From assembly GCA_043554545.1 (NCBI GenBank), contig CP121337.1, positions 3,224,001-3,288,000 of the forward strand: 64,000 nucleotides of DNA, written 5' to 3'. Under the pieces are notes generated by a model. That model was not told the origin of the DNA and ran no database searches. It saw only the letters and a list, made by a program, of their open reading frames with translations. Of this stretch, positions 53,636 to 62,061 are shown piece after piece (position 1 is the first letter of the stretch; each line of letters opens with the position of its first letter). Origin of the DNA: UBA7330 sp043554545. Lineage in GTDB: Bacteria > Bacteroidota > Bacteroidia > Cytophagales > Cyclobacteriaceae. The translations under genes and the position numbers were made by a program.

Positions 53636-54330
53636 GATTTTAATATTGCTGCTATGGCGTGTTCTAAATCAACTGTCATGGTTTCTGACTTTAGTACTGA
53701 AATGGTTCCCTTGAAATAGATTTTTCCTTCAAGAAGAAACACCACTTCATCCGCTAGTTCTTCCACCAATGTCATGATATGGGAAGTGATCAAGATAATT
53801 TTTCCTCGTGATTTTTCTCTATTTATCAGGTCTTTTAGTTTGATTAAAGAAACAGGGTCAAGACCGGCGGTGGGTTCATCTAATACTATAACCGGAGTAT
53901 CAAACATAAATGTCAATACGATATTGACCTTTTGCCTGGTTCCTCCCGACAGGTTTCCCAGTTTCTTATCCAGGAATTTTTCAAGATCAAACATTTTAAT
54001 CAATGACGCTGACTCAGACGCTTCGCCTCTGACATCCCCTATCATAGAAATGATCTCACTCACTTTTAGATTATCTGGAAAATGTGCTATTTGAGGTAGA
54101 TAGCCAATATTCTTTCGGTACTTGTGCGCATTAGCTATGTTTTTTTGTTCAAAAAGAATGGCACCACTGTCTGGGATTACCATTCCAAGTAGTATTTTCA
54201 GGAAGGTGGATTTACCAGAACCATTAGGACCTAAAATGGCGAAAACACCCCCCTTTTCAATATCGAAACTGATACCGTCGAGTACCTTCAGTTTGCTAAA
54301 TGATTTGGTAAGTACTTTGACTTGTATCAT
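53632..54330 (-). CDS. nosF: ABC transporter ATPase NosF
   Basis: This 232-aa ATPase has Walker A GPNGSGKSTFLKILL near residue 34, signature NLSGGTRQKVNIVLTFM, Walker B VIVLDEPTAGLDP and switch LITSHIMTL. It powers NosY for CuZ maturation of N2O reductase. It overlaps nosD and nosY by 4 bases each. Confidence 0.93.
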   Translation of the reverse strand: MIQVKVLTKSFSKLKVLDGISFDIEKGGVFAILGPNGSGKSTFLKILLGMVIPDSGAILFEQKNIANAHKYRKNIGYLPQIAHFPDNLKVSEIISMIGDVRGEASESASLIKMFDLEKFLDKKLGNLSGGTRQKVNIVLTFMFDTPVIVLDEPTAGLDPVSLIKLKDLINREKSRGKIILITSHIMTLVEELADEVVFLLEGKIYFKGTISVLKSETMTVDLEHAIAAILKS

Positions 54331-55562
54331 TGGAATGGGTTCATTGACGGTGAGTGATCTACCAGCGCATCTGGTGTGAAAACTGGTGAAACCTTTTCAG
54401 AAAAATTAATGATGTCAACAAAAAGACTTCTCATTAGGACAATGGCTTCAGGTGTTTTGTTTGCGATATAGGAAAACAACTTCACTGGTCTGTATGGCAC
54501 ATCACCCACACCATCCTTATCCAGGTCATACCCCGAGTAATCACTCCAATAGTTACCATTGAAGAGATTATCGTTAAGCATCGAATTGTAGGATATCCCG
54601 AATGAGTTGCTTATAAAATCATTAGCTGTGAAGCTGTTGGTGTAGCACCCGCCAGATACTTTGATCGCCCAACCATTTTGTTTAAAAATGTTATTCATGT
54701 AATTGACACGTGAAGACCCATCTACATAAATGGCAGTGGTATTCCGATCAAATCTATTGTTTACGACCTCTCCATCATATATTTCCTTTAGCAACAATCC
54801 ATAAGAAGCAGTTCCCCAGTTCTGAACAAATGTATTGTCCTTCATCTTGATCCACTTGGAGAACATAACCGCTACGCCTGCTCCGTTTCTTTCGAAGGTA
54901 TTTCCACTATACATATCATGATTAGAGAACATAAAATGCAACCCATACCGCACATTGTGGTGACTGTGGTTATCTCGAATGATACTACCATCCACAAACT
55001 CCAGGTAAATACCGTCTCTCATACCGGTTACCTCGTTGCGAGCGATTAAGATGTTATCACAATCCCACAAATGTACACCATTACCTGACTGGTCCTCACG
55101 AATTGCCGTTCCAATGACTTTATTGTCTTCTATTCGTCCATTGCTTGATTTCTCTACCAAAATCCCAAAAAATGATTCCTCGATTGTATTGTTTGAAAGC
55201 ACAAAACCGGATGACCTATGAACATAAACAGCTGCATAGTCTTTGGTATAGCTTCTACCTGAATTAACTAAAGTAAACCCTGAAATAGATACGGAATCAG
55301 AAAGTATTTTAAGGATATAATCTTCTGACTCTCCATCCAGTACAGCTTCCTCCCGGCTTAACAATACCAGGGGTTTTGTGATCTCAACGCCCGGACTTGA
55401 ATAAATGCCATATTTAAAAATCAAAGTATCCCCAGAAGAAGCCCGATCAATGGCGGTTTGGATAGTGGATAGCTCACATTGACTGCAGACTGTATAGGTA
55501 TTGCAAATTCCATTATAGAAAATGCAAACACAAAAGAACAATATATAGAGACGATTTAACAC
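54327..55562 (-). CDS. nosD: Periplasmic copper-maturation protein NosD
   Basis: This 411-aa exported protein has a right-handed beta-helix made of CASH/PbH1 repeats (RIEDNKVIGTAIREDQSGNGVHLWDCDNI, GTASYGLLLKEIYDGEVVNNRF and others). NosD works with NosFY in assembling the CuZ site of NosZ. Its N-terminus carries a signal (LYILFFCVCIFYNGIC). The conserved NYWSDYSGYDLDKDGVGDVPYRP near the end is a NosD landmark. It starts 13 bases after nosL. Confidence 0.95.
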   Translation of the reverse strand: MLNRLYILFFCVCIFYNGICNTYTVCSQCELSTIQTAIDRASSGDTLIFKYGIYSSPGVEITKPLVLLSREEAVLDGESEDYILKILSDSVSISGFTLVNSGRSYTKDYAAVYVHRSSGFVLSNNTIEESFFGILVEKSSNGRIEDNKVIGTAIREDQSGNGVHLWDCDNILIARNEVTGMRDGIYLEFVDGSIIRDNHSHHNVRYGLHFMFSNHDMYSGNTFERNGAGVAVMFSKWIKMKDNTFVQNWGTASYGLLLKEIYDGEVVNNRFDRNTTAIYVDGSSRVNYMNNIFKQNGWAIKVSGGCYTNSFTANDFISNSFGISYNSMLNDNLFNGNYWSDYSGYDLDKDGVGDVPYRPVKLFSYIANKTPEAIVLMRSLFVDIINFSEKVSPVFTPDALVDHSPSMNPFQ

Positions 55563-55575
55563 CTAAAGATCCTAA

Positions 55576-56040
55576 TTAGTGATGATTATAAGTATGTTCT
55601 TTACCCCATACATGCCTCAACTGATCCCAGGTAAGTCTTTCACCGCCTGAGTCTTTTTGGATTTCGTCTCTTTTTCCTACTTTAGAAAATGCAGACAAAA
55701 ATGCTCCCATTGGACTGGGAATCTCCTCACTTATCAGATAGCTTGCTGTTAGCGCATCTGTTAAAGTTCCCGGGTTTGCATAATCAGCAACTAGATGAGA
55801 TTTAACAGGTGGTCTTTTCCATTTACTCAGGTCGTTGATCATGCATTCTATTGCATCATACTTATAATTCTTACCTTTTTCTGTTACCAATTGGGCAGCA
55901 TGCTGTTTGTCTACAATAATCATCTGACAAAATGCACAGGCATCACTTCCATAATTAATGGGCTTGGGTCCGTTGCTACAGGATGAAGTAAGAAGCAGCA
56001 TGAGGGCCAATTGAATAAATATAAAAGCAAAATTTCTCAT
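55576..56040 (-). CDS. nosL: Copper-binding lipoprotein NosL
   Basis: This protein of about 154 aa is a lipoprotein (MRNFAFIFIQLALMLLLTSSC) with the NosL motif DACAFCQMIIVDKQHAAQL. The Cys and Met residues of this motif form the Cu(I) site. YDAIECMINDL follows, as in the family. ATG at 56040 is preferred: an in-frame ATG at 56073 would overlap the upstream gene by 29 bases and precede the lipoprotein signal. NosL supplies copper for NosZ. Confidence 0.92.
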   Translation of the reverse strand: MRNFAFIFIQLALMLLLTSSCSNGPKPINYGSDACAFCQMIIVDKQHAAQLVTEKGKNYKYDAIECMINDLSKWKRPPVKSHLVADYANPGTLTDALTASYLISEEIPSPMGAFLSAFSKVGKRDEIQKDSGGERLTWDQLRHVWGKEHTYNHH

Positions 56041-56044
56041 AGCT

Positions 56045-56656
56045 TTAAGAGGTTGTTTCGGCTCTTTTACCAAAAAAGTACGCCACTAGCGTGAGTATCA
56101 TTCCAATCCCCAACAGGATTCCACCAGTTCTTGGGTAAGAATACGCATCAAAATTCAAAAGTTTCTTGTGTCCTATGAGCGGCGGGTTGTATTGCATAGG
56201 TGTACCATCTGGATTAACCAGCTTCAATATTGCATTTGGATCCAGATCACTACCGTAAGAAACCAACCATAAGTCGAAGTCATAGATTCCTAACGCGCCC
56301 AGTACAGTCATCAGAATAAACCATAAAAGAAACCAGACTGGAGATATCTTTTGAAAGAAACCTAGAATTCCGATTGAAATACCCAAAATAGCCATCGCAG
56401 CCACTACTTTAGGAAATACCGAGAACTCCCACATATCTTCTGGTTTTGGTAGCGTCTTCATACCGATGTAGTGATTGAGTCCATCAATATTTTGTATGTC
56501 AAATTCATTTTCTCCTTTTAGACCATTCACGTGAATGTCGATTCCTAATGGCTCAGGATATTGTGGTGCGCCTAAACGAATATTCCACATTGGGAATGCA
56601 AATAACCCAAGAAGCATAGTACTTCCTATTATCATTAAGATACCAGCTAGTTTCAT
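56045..56656 (-). CDS. Four-helix membrane protein of Bacteroidota nos clusters
   Basis: This 203-aa protein has about four membrane helices (LAGILMIIGSTMLLGLFAFP, VVAAMAILGISIGILGFFQ, VWFLLWFILMTVLGALGIYDF, GILLGIGMILTLVAYFFG). A periplasmic loop carries NIDGLNHYIGMKTLPKPEDMWEF, whose His and Met residues could bind copper or haem. It lies between nosZ and nosL, where clade II clusters often encode a membrane protein (NosB). Whether this one replaces NosB is an inference. I do not assign a symbol. Confidence 0.75.
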   Translation of the reverse strand: MKLAGILMIIGSTMLLGLFAFPMWNIRLGAPQYPEPLGIDIHVNGLKGENEFDIQNIDGLNHYIGMKTLPKPEDMWEFSVFPKVVAAMAILGISIGILGFFQKISPVWFLLWFILMTVLGALGIYDFDLWLVSYGSDLDPNAILKLVNPDGTPMQYNPPLIGHKKLLNFDAYSYPRTGGILLGIGMILTLVAYFFGKRAETTS

Positions 56657-56692
56657 TTCCTAAAATTGTTTAATTGAAAAAAATAGTAGCAA

Positions 56693-56724
56693 ACTGTAAG
56701 ACTGAATTTCATCAGTCTTACAGT
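56693..56724 (-). terminator. 13-bp perfect hairpin just after nosZ
   Basis: ACTGTAAGACTGA (56693-56705), a 6-base loop and TCAGTCTTACAGT (56712-56724) start about 9 bases after the nosZ stop. Read leftward, a run of seven T follows about 9 bases later (in CTACTATTTTTTTC). It may partly terminate or stabilise the nosZ message, which would give more NosZ than maturation proteins. Confidence 0.65.
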
Positions 56725-56732
56725 TTTTCAGT

Positions 56733-58703
56733 CTAGATGTCATCACCATCCAGTGTCCAACTCAATTCAATGTTTGAGTTTGCAGGGGAGACACGTACAT
56801 ACCCTTGCATTTCCTGATGGAGTGCAGAACAAAAGTCAGTACAATAAAATGGCCATACTCCTACACGCTTAGGTTCCCAAAGCGAGGTTTTGGTTTGACC
56901 GGGCATAACCAGAATCTCTGAAGTTCCCTGGCCTATCATAGAGAAACCATGGGGCACATCGAAATCCTGTTCATGATTGGTGATATGGAAATAAACCTTA
57001 TCACCCACTTTAACACCCTCAATGTTATCCGGTGTGAAGTGACTTCTGATGGTGGACATATAAATATGGACCTCATTACCCTTTCTCTCAACTTTTGCCT
57101 GAGAAGCATTGTTAATGGCGTAAGGGTGTTTGTTCTCATCCAAACGATAGATCTTTTTGGAGTTGGCGACCAACAGGTCAGCATCACATCCTGCAGCATA
57201 GTGTGGTTCACCGTGCGTAGGAAAATCGTATAGCAGCTGCATTTTCTCACCGGAAATATCATAAATCTGAGCAGAATGCTCCATTTCAGGCCCGGTAGGC
57301 AGATACCTGTCCTTGGTGATCTTGTTCATGGCTACCAAATATTTGCCGTGAGGTTTGCGCGAATTTCCTCCTGGGATCATCAGGTGCCCTACGGAGTAAA
57401 ATGTTGGCTGTCGATCAACCACTTCCCAGGTATCCAGTTTCCATTTCACGACCTCTGAAGAAATAAAGAACGTAGTGTAAGCATTGCCTCTTCCATCAAA
57501 CTCCGTATGCAATGGGCCTAAGCCGCCACTCTGTACTATGCCAGCCAGTACATCTTCATAATTAATAATAGGGATACCATAAGCATCACCATCAAACTTC
57601 TTCGCATCAATAGCCGCCAGCATTTTATCAAAAGAATGGACTGTAATATTCGCAGACAACTTACCTGACCCAATGATGTATTGTCCACTTGGGTCTACGT
57701 CACAGCCGTGAGGTGATTTAGGAGTAGGTAGGAAATAAATAGCTCCTGGTACATCAGCAGGATTTACAGTAAGCACTTCATTTTTCATAGTAGAAGTAGC
57801 AGTATGTGTAGATTCATCATAGATATTGTGAGCATACTTAGTGGACATTTTAGTGCCACCACCATTGTTCACATACTCCTCTATTTTCTTCCAGTTTATT
57901 GCCGCTATGAAGTCCTTGTCATTCTGGGAAGCATTAATCTCCAGTAGTGAATTGGCTTCCTCAGTATTGTAGGTCGAAAAGAAAAACCAACCGTGTGATT
58001 TGTTCCGACCCGGGTGAGACAAGTCATAATTGAATCCAGGCATAATAAGTTGGAATTTGATATCTAAATGCCCATGTTGTGGATCCACGGCAATAAAGGT
58101 CAGTGCGCCTTTGAAATTGCTTTTATACTCATTAATGGGCATGTCGGTTTGTGGGACGGGTACAGAAAAACGTGTGCCTGCAACCACATATTCCGTATTT
58201 TCTGTTATGAAGGATGAACTGTGATTTCCGGCACTGTTAGGGACTTCAATGATCTCTTCAGTTTCAAACGTGCTCAGACTTATTCTAGCGATGCGTGGAG
58301 TATTATTTCCATTGGCAAAGATCCATCTTCCATCTAGTTCTCCATTGGTTTGCGATATATCCGGGTGGTGAAGGTCATCCCAAGGAATAAAGCCAAATGA
58401 AGTATTTAACATAGGCTTGGTTTCTTCAGAATAACCATAACCCGAAGTTGGAAATTGCGAGAATACCGGAATTTCCTTGAACATTCTACCTGATGGCAAC
58501 CCGTAAACGGTAAGGTTACCACTGTAACCACCAGATAGGAAGGCATACTGTTCGTCCCTTTCACCTGGTGCTATGTATACTTTTTCTGCAACGCTGCTTC
58601 CTAGAGCGCCATTGCCTCCGTTTTCACCAGATTGGCCACAGGATATTAAAAGGGCAAGTGATCCGATAAAAAGACTATTAATTAATAATGTTTTGGTTTT
58701 CAT
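56733..58703 (-). CDS. nosZ: Nitrous-oxide reductase NosZ (clade II, lipoprotein form)
   Basis: This 656-aa enzyme reduces N2O to N2. The seven-bladed domain has WDDLHHPDISQTNGELDGRW, KSPHGCDVDPSGQYIIGSGKL, GPLHTEFDGRGNAYTTFF, MEHSAQIYDI and THGEPHYA, which carry CuZ and nearby histidines. The cupredoxin domain carries CuA in CTDFCSALHQEM (Cys621, Cys625, His629, Met632) with HGFSMIG upstream. The N-terminus is a lipoprotein signal (SLALLISC, Cys22), not a Tat signal, which marks clade II. It follows fasciclin by 12 bases. Confidence 0.97.
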   Translation of the reverse strand: MKTKTLLINSLFIGSLALLISCGQSGENGGNGALGSSVAEKVYIAPGERDEQYAFLSGGYSGNLTVYGLPSGRMFKEIPVFSQFPTSGYGYSEETKPMLNTSFGFIPWDDLHHPDISQTNGELDGRWIFANGNNTPRIARISLSTFETEEIIEVPNSAGNHSSSFITENTEYVVAGTRFSVPVPQTDMPINEYKSNFKGALTFIAVDPQHGHLDIKFQLIMPGFNYDLSHPGRNKSHGWFFFSTYNTEEANSLLEINASQNDKDFIAAINWKKIEEYVNNGGGTKMSTKYAHNIYDESTHTATSTMKNEVLTVNPADVPGAIYFLPTPKSPHGCDVDPSGQYIIGSGKLSANITVHSFDKMLAAIDAKKFDGDAYGIPIINYEDVLAGIVQSGGLGPLHTEFDGRGNAYTTFFISSEVVKWKLDTWEVVDRQPTFYSVGHLMIPGGNSRKPHGKYLVAMNKITKDRYLPTGPEMEHSAQIYDISGEKMQLLYDFPTHGEPHYAAGCDADLLVANSKKIYRLDENKHPYAINNASQAKVERKGNEVHIYMSTIRSHFTPDNIEGVKVGDKVYFHITNHEQDFDVPHGFSMIGQGTSEILVMPGQTKTSLWEPKRVGVWPFYCTDFCSALHQEMQGYVRVSPANSNIELSWTLDGDDI

Positions 58704-58715
58704 TTGAATATTGGT

Positions 58716-59291
58716 TTAAGGTAAAATCACTTTTTCGATCACATGTATAATTCCATTTGACGCGGGTACAGAAGCCACTATCTTAGCACCCCCTACACTA
58801 ACATTGTCTCCATCGACAATCACATCCAGATAATCTCCGGTAGCCATATACAACTTTCTTCCTTTTTTAGCTTCTCTCTTCAGGGCGTCAATATCGAATG
58901 ATCCGGGAGCAGCGTGACGGGTCAGTATCTTTACAAGGTCACCTTTATTCACTGGCTTGAGCAGGTTTTCAACCGTACCCTCAGGTAGCGCCTCGAAAGC
59001 AGCATTTACCGGTGCAAATACGGTAAGCGGTCCGGCGTTGACCAATACATGCTCAATTTGAGCTGCCTGGACAGCCGCCACCAGTGTGCTGTGTGGTTCA
59101 GATGATATTGCCACCTGAAGAATGTTAGGGTCAGACACTTCGTCTACTACAGATGCCTGGCCAAGTGGATGAGAAGTTTCAGTTTCTCCTGAAGCCCCCT
59201 GCGCATTTTCTTGAGAGGAACTACTACATGAAACTAGCAGAGTTGTGAGAAAACAAATTCCCACTGATTTAGAGATTAGATTTTTCATCAT
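58716..59291 (-). CDS. Fasciclin-domain lipoprotein
   Basis: This 191-aa lipoprotein (LTTLLVSC, Cys22) has a low-complexity linker and one fasciclin (FAS1) domain with LVNAGPLTVFAPVNAAFEALPEG, LVKILTRHAAPGSFD and ASVPASNGIIHVIEKVILP. FAS1 domains mediate adhesion or protein contacts. Its place between cytochrome c and NosZ, 12 and 30 bases from its neighbours, suggests a scaffold that docks cytochrome or NosZ at the membrane. That role is inferred. Confidence 0.9.
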   Translation of the reverse strand: MMKNLISKSVGICFLTTLLVSCSSSSQENAQGASGETETSHPLGQASVVDEVSDPNILQVAISSEPHSTLVAAVQAAQIEHVLVNAGPLTVFAPVNAAFEALPEGTVENLLKPVNKGDLVKILTRHAAPGSFDIDALKREAKKGRKLYMATGDYLDVIVDGDNVSVGGAKIVASVPASNGIIHVIEKVILP

Positions 59292-59321
59292 TGAAAAGTT
59301 TTAGGTTACAGATTGTGTTGG

Positions 59322-59819
59322 TTATAATGTTCTGAAGTATTCCAAAATGTCACGTGCTTGCTCTTCAGTCATGTTTTGATTGGCCATAGCAGCCCCGTTA
59401 AACTCGATCAGAAGATCTTTGGCACACCTGTCCTGCTCTACCATAAGCTGAGGATCAAGGACCATATTCATGATCCATTCAGGACTTCTTCTATCCATGA
59501 TTCCTTTAGGCGAAGGCCCGATAAATCGTTTATCAATTTTGTGGCAGGCACTGCAATTAGTATTGAAGAGTGTTTTACCTCTTTCTACCATTTCCTGATC
59601 TATGGTTGATGCAAGTGTTACATTTTTGATTCTTCCAACCCCCTTATTATCCAGCGTAATACGTTCACTGGCCGGCACATTACTTTTTGCTTGTGTCTTC
59701 GGCTCAACCTTGGATTGCTCATTGGTACGATCATTTTGGCTCTGACCACCACCGCAGGAAGACATGATCAGGATCGCTAGCACAGGTATTAGGTAATAGG
59801 ATTTTTTCATGGTTTTCAT
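59322..59819 (-). CDS. Lipoprotein mono-haem cytochrome c
   Basis: This protein of about 165 aa is a lipoprotein (YLIPVLAILIMSSC, Cys22) with a class I cytochrome c domain. The haem motif CSACH is at residues 89-93. KRFIGPSPKGIMDRRSPEWI and a candidate axial Met in AAMANQNMTEEQARDIL follow. It probably donates electrons to the CuA site of NosZ. ATG at 59819 was chosen; ATG at 59810 is also possible, while a TTG at 59831 is unnecessary. It is the first gene of the nosZ transcript, about 70 bases after RIC. Confidence 0.92.
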   Translation of the reverse strand: MKTMKKSYYLIPVLAILIMSSCGGGQSQNDRTNEQSKVEPKTQAKSNVPASERITLDNKGVGRIKNVTLASTIDQEMVERGKTLFNTNCSACHKIDKRFIGPSPKGIMDRRSPEWIMNMVLDPQLMVEQDRCAKDLLIEFNGAAMANQNMTEEQARDILEYFRTL

Positions 59820-59889
59820 ATTTTGATTCAAAATTTGATTATCTGAAGTGTTGTAATTCTGAGTAAAATCAGCTTTGGACTATTTGATG

Positions 59890-60615
59890 TCAGGTAGCAA
59901 ACTCCATTTGCCGAAATAATCCTTGAGCTGATGGGAAAAGAATATTATTTTCCAGATGGATATGCTTGTGTAAATCCTCTTCAAACTCCTCGAGCATAGC
60001 ATAAGCCACCTTATAGGTTTGGCATCCATCAGGCGGGCACTCATAATGGTTGGAGAGCTCAGCAATTTTATGAAATCTGGATCCTTCATCCTCATGTTCC
60101 TGTTCCATTGCCTGAATTGGGTTATCAATGTCTCCAAAATGTGGTCTAGAAAGTGAGAATCCTTTGGCTTTTGACTCAACCATTGCTTTGATATAAGGAA
60201 ATAAAACCTGTTCTTCCTTATTCATATGGACCAATAGTGCCTGGGAACCTTCCTTAAATAATTCACTGATCAAATGAAGTTCTGGATGCCGATCTCCATG
60301 CACACGACATAACTTATCCAGATATGCAAGTAATGCCGGTATAGTGACCAACACATAATTATGATGGACATTGACAATGGTATCAATTAACTGATCCAAT
60401 GCTAACTCCTGATAATTGACGCCTTCTTTCTTCTGGAATGTATCTTCCAATTCCTTAAGGACAAGACTCAGGTCTTCCTTCTTGTTCCTACAAGCTTCCT
60501 CGAGTGTAATACCACCACCACAACAAAAGTCAATGTTATGTGCTGTAAGTACTTTAGACGCCCTGAAATTGGAAGCTACAATCGCTCCTACTTTTGTTTT
60601 TGCTAAATTTTCCAT
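59890..60615 (-). CDS. Iron-sulfur cluster repair di-iron protein RIC (YtfE/ScdA/DnrN)
   Basis: This 241-aa protein has the ScdA N-terminal domain with GAIVASNFRASKVLTAHNIDFCCGGG (Cys31-Cys32). A hemerythrin-like domain with repeated His and Glu ligands follows (VHHNYVLV, LVHMNKEEQVLFPYI, MEQEHEDEGSRF, LHKHIHLENNILFPSA). It repairs Fe-S clusters damaged by NO or oxidative stress. It lies 44 bases after the Rrf2 gene and before cytochrome c, tying nitrosative stress to N2O reduction. Confidence 0.95.
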   Translation of the reverse strand: MENLAKTKVGAIVASNFRASKVLTAHNIDFCCGGGITLEEACRNKKEDLSLVLKELEDTFQKKEGVNYQELALDQLIDTIVNVHHNYVLVTIPALLAYLDKLCRVHGDRHPELHLISELFKEGSQALLVHMNKEEQVLFPYIKAMVESKAKGFSLSRPHFGDIDNPIQAMEQEHEDEGSRFHKIAELSNHYECPPDGCQTYKVAYAMLEEFEEDLHKHIHLENNILFPSAQGLFRQMEFAT

Positions 60616-60624
60616 ATTTAAGAT

Positions 60625-60650
60625 TTTCGGACCTTTATATCCTTTATTAT
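60625..60650 (-). promoter_or_regulatory. Degenerate copy of the Rrf2 operator before RIC
   Basis: TTTCGGACCTTTATATCC lies about 10 bases before the RIC start. Its left arm (TTTCGGAC) matches the palindrome upstream of the Rrf2 gene exactly. The right arm keeps TATCC but loses GAA. It may be a weaker second site for the same regulator. Confidence 0.4.
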
Positions 60651-60659
60651 TTTAAAACT

Positions 60660-61085
60660 TTACAATTTTAAAAATCGATTCCCTTCAATAATTCCACTTT
60701 CTACATCAGACAGGTGCGTGGTGGTCAAAACACCACTAAGATGATCCCGAATCGCAATAAATTTGTCATGAACCGGGCATGGATGTAATCCGCTGCATTC
60801 CTCAAGACCGAGTACACAATCCTGAATAATTCCTTCCCCATCAATCGCTTTCACTACCTCCAACAAAGTGATTGGTCGGTCAGCTACCTTGAAACCTCCT
60901 GTTGGACCTCTTAGCGATTGTAACAATCCATGGCGAACAAGCTGTTGTAGGATTTTAGCTGTAAATGCTTCCGGAGAACCATTTGCTTTAGCAATATCCT
61001 TCAACCCTGCCAACTTACCTTCCTCCTGTACCGTGGATAGGTAAATCATGATTTTAAGAGCATATTCACAGGCTTTTGAAAACAT
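60660..61085 (-). CDS. Rrf2-family regulator with three-Cys Fe-S site (NsrR-like)
   Basis: This 141-aa protein has a winged-helix domain (CEYALKIMIYLSTVQEEGKLAGLKDIAKANGSPEAFTAKILQQLVRHGLLQSLRGPTGGF, recognition helix near residue 40). Three cysteines at 90, 97 and 103 (CVLGLEECSGLHPC) are spaced as in cluster-binding Rrf2 proteins such as NsrR or IscR. It heads the RIC/nos block and has a palindrome over its promoter. An NO or redox sensor controlling RIC and probably nos is inferred. Confidence 0.88.
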   Translation of the reverse strand: MFSKACEYALKIMIYLSTVQEEGKLAGLKDIAKANGSPEAFTAKILQQLVRHGLLQSLRGPTGGFKVADRPITLLEVVKAIDGEGIIQDCVLGLEECSGLHPCPVHDKFIAIRDHLSGVLTTTHLSDVESGIIEGNRFLKL

Positions 61086-61103
61086 TCTTATTGCTTTTCA
61101 AAA

Positions 61104-61148
61104 CAAAAGTAAGTGGTTTATCTATTTCGGACAAACTTATCCGAAATA
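61104..61148 (-). promoter_or_regulatory. Bacteroidota promoter overlapped by a 9-bp inverted repeat operator
   Basis: Read leftward, TTTG (61135-61132), a 20-base spacer and TACTTTTG (61111-61104) match the -33/-7 pattern exactly, ending 18 bases before the Rrf2 ATG. A perfect palindrome TATTTCGGA (61123-61131), 8-base spacer, TCCGAAATA (61140-61148) brackets the -33 TTTG. A bound repressor would block polymerase, so autorepression is likely. Confidence 0.75.
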
Positions 61149-61538
61149 ATTTTATATGATTTTTATCACTATTAAGTCGTTTCATTAAATACTATTTTCC
61201 TAATCCAGACGCAGTCTTTAGATAATCTTCCAATCCTTTATCGGAATTTGTTGGGCGAATCCATCAGGGATCTCCTCCTGGAAGTGGCTTACATATAAGA
61301 TGATCAGGTCTATGCTTTTACAAATACTATCAATCATAATTTCCATGTATCCCAGGCTTAAAAACACATCAAAAAAATATTCAACTATTGGGTAAGTAAA
61401 ATACTGGCTCACTGATCTGAAACAGCATATAAATGCATCATGATTACCTGAAAATCAGAGATTCCGTCCGATTTAAGCTTCGACATGCCCTTCGGAACAT
61501 ATCGAAGAGCACAAATTCGAATTTGCTTAGTCCGTTAC
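61149..61538. other. Gap without recognised gene
   Basis: AT-rich sequence lies upstream of the Rrf2 promoter. A leftward frame at 61218-61412 gives a 64-aa product ending EEIPDGFAQQIPIKDWKII, which could be a decayed gene end, but nothing supports it. The stretch CGACATGCCCTTCGG near 61481 has an inverted copy near 63259 (CCGAAGGGCATGTCG), another dispersed repeat. Confidence 0.4.
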
Positions 61539-61563
61539 AAGCTCAAACGTCCACTTGTGCTTA

Positions 61564-61899
61564 TCAAATAAAACTCAACCCGCTCAATCCTTGCTTACCG
61601 TAAAAATCTCTGGCGCTGAGAAATCTAATTCCTTCTAAAGTAACGACAACAAAACCTTTAATGAAAAAATCTAATGGTGATGGGATTGGCTTAGTATTGT
61701 CACAAGCGGACGCTTGCGCCTGGGGGGGCGACTGATAGGAGCTATCAGGCTTAAAAATAAGACATGGATTGTTTAAATCCAGAACCTTGATCAACCCTCT
61801 TTTACTATAAAAAGCTTCGGCACTGTTGTATAGATAATCTTCTTCATTATCCACAAATCCCAACTCAATTGGGTTGTCATAATTCTCTAGTAGGCACAA
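61564..61899 (-). pseudogene. Two fused RAYT C-terminal remnants joined through a REP palindrome
   Basis: One leftward frame reads NYDNPIELGFVDNEEDYLYN, SAEAFYSKRGLIKVLDLN, then a stretch encoded by a REP (PPQAQASACD, from 61701-61720), and ends with LSARDFYGKQGLSGLSFI. Both ends resemble the transposase tail seen at 49274. REP palindromes flank it at 61538-61560 and 61893-61913. The frame survives by chance or by repeat insertion; no catalytic region remains. Confidence 0.7.
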
Positions 61900-62061
61900 G
61901 CGGATACTTGCGCAAATTGGGGGTCCCTACATAGTGAGTTATTTTTTTGGCCTGAAAAAAGGTTCGGAATCTCATTAAAAGGTTCCAGATTTTATTTCAG
62001 AACGAATGGCTCCCCTATTCTTCAAATCTTTGCTTTAAGATTAAAAAATTAAATAACAATC

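Noticed and set aside
61218..61412. 64-aa leftward open frame upstream of the Rrf2 promoter
   Set aside because: No recognisable domain, odd composition and position within a decayed repeat-rich stretch; may be a gene remnant but cannot be supported.
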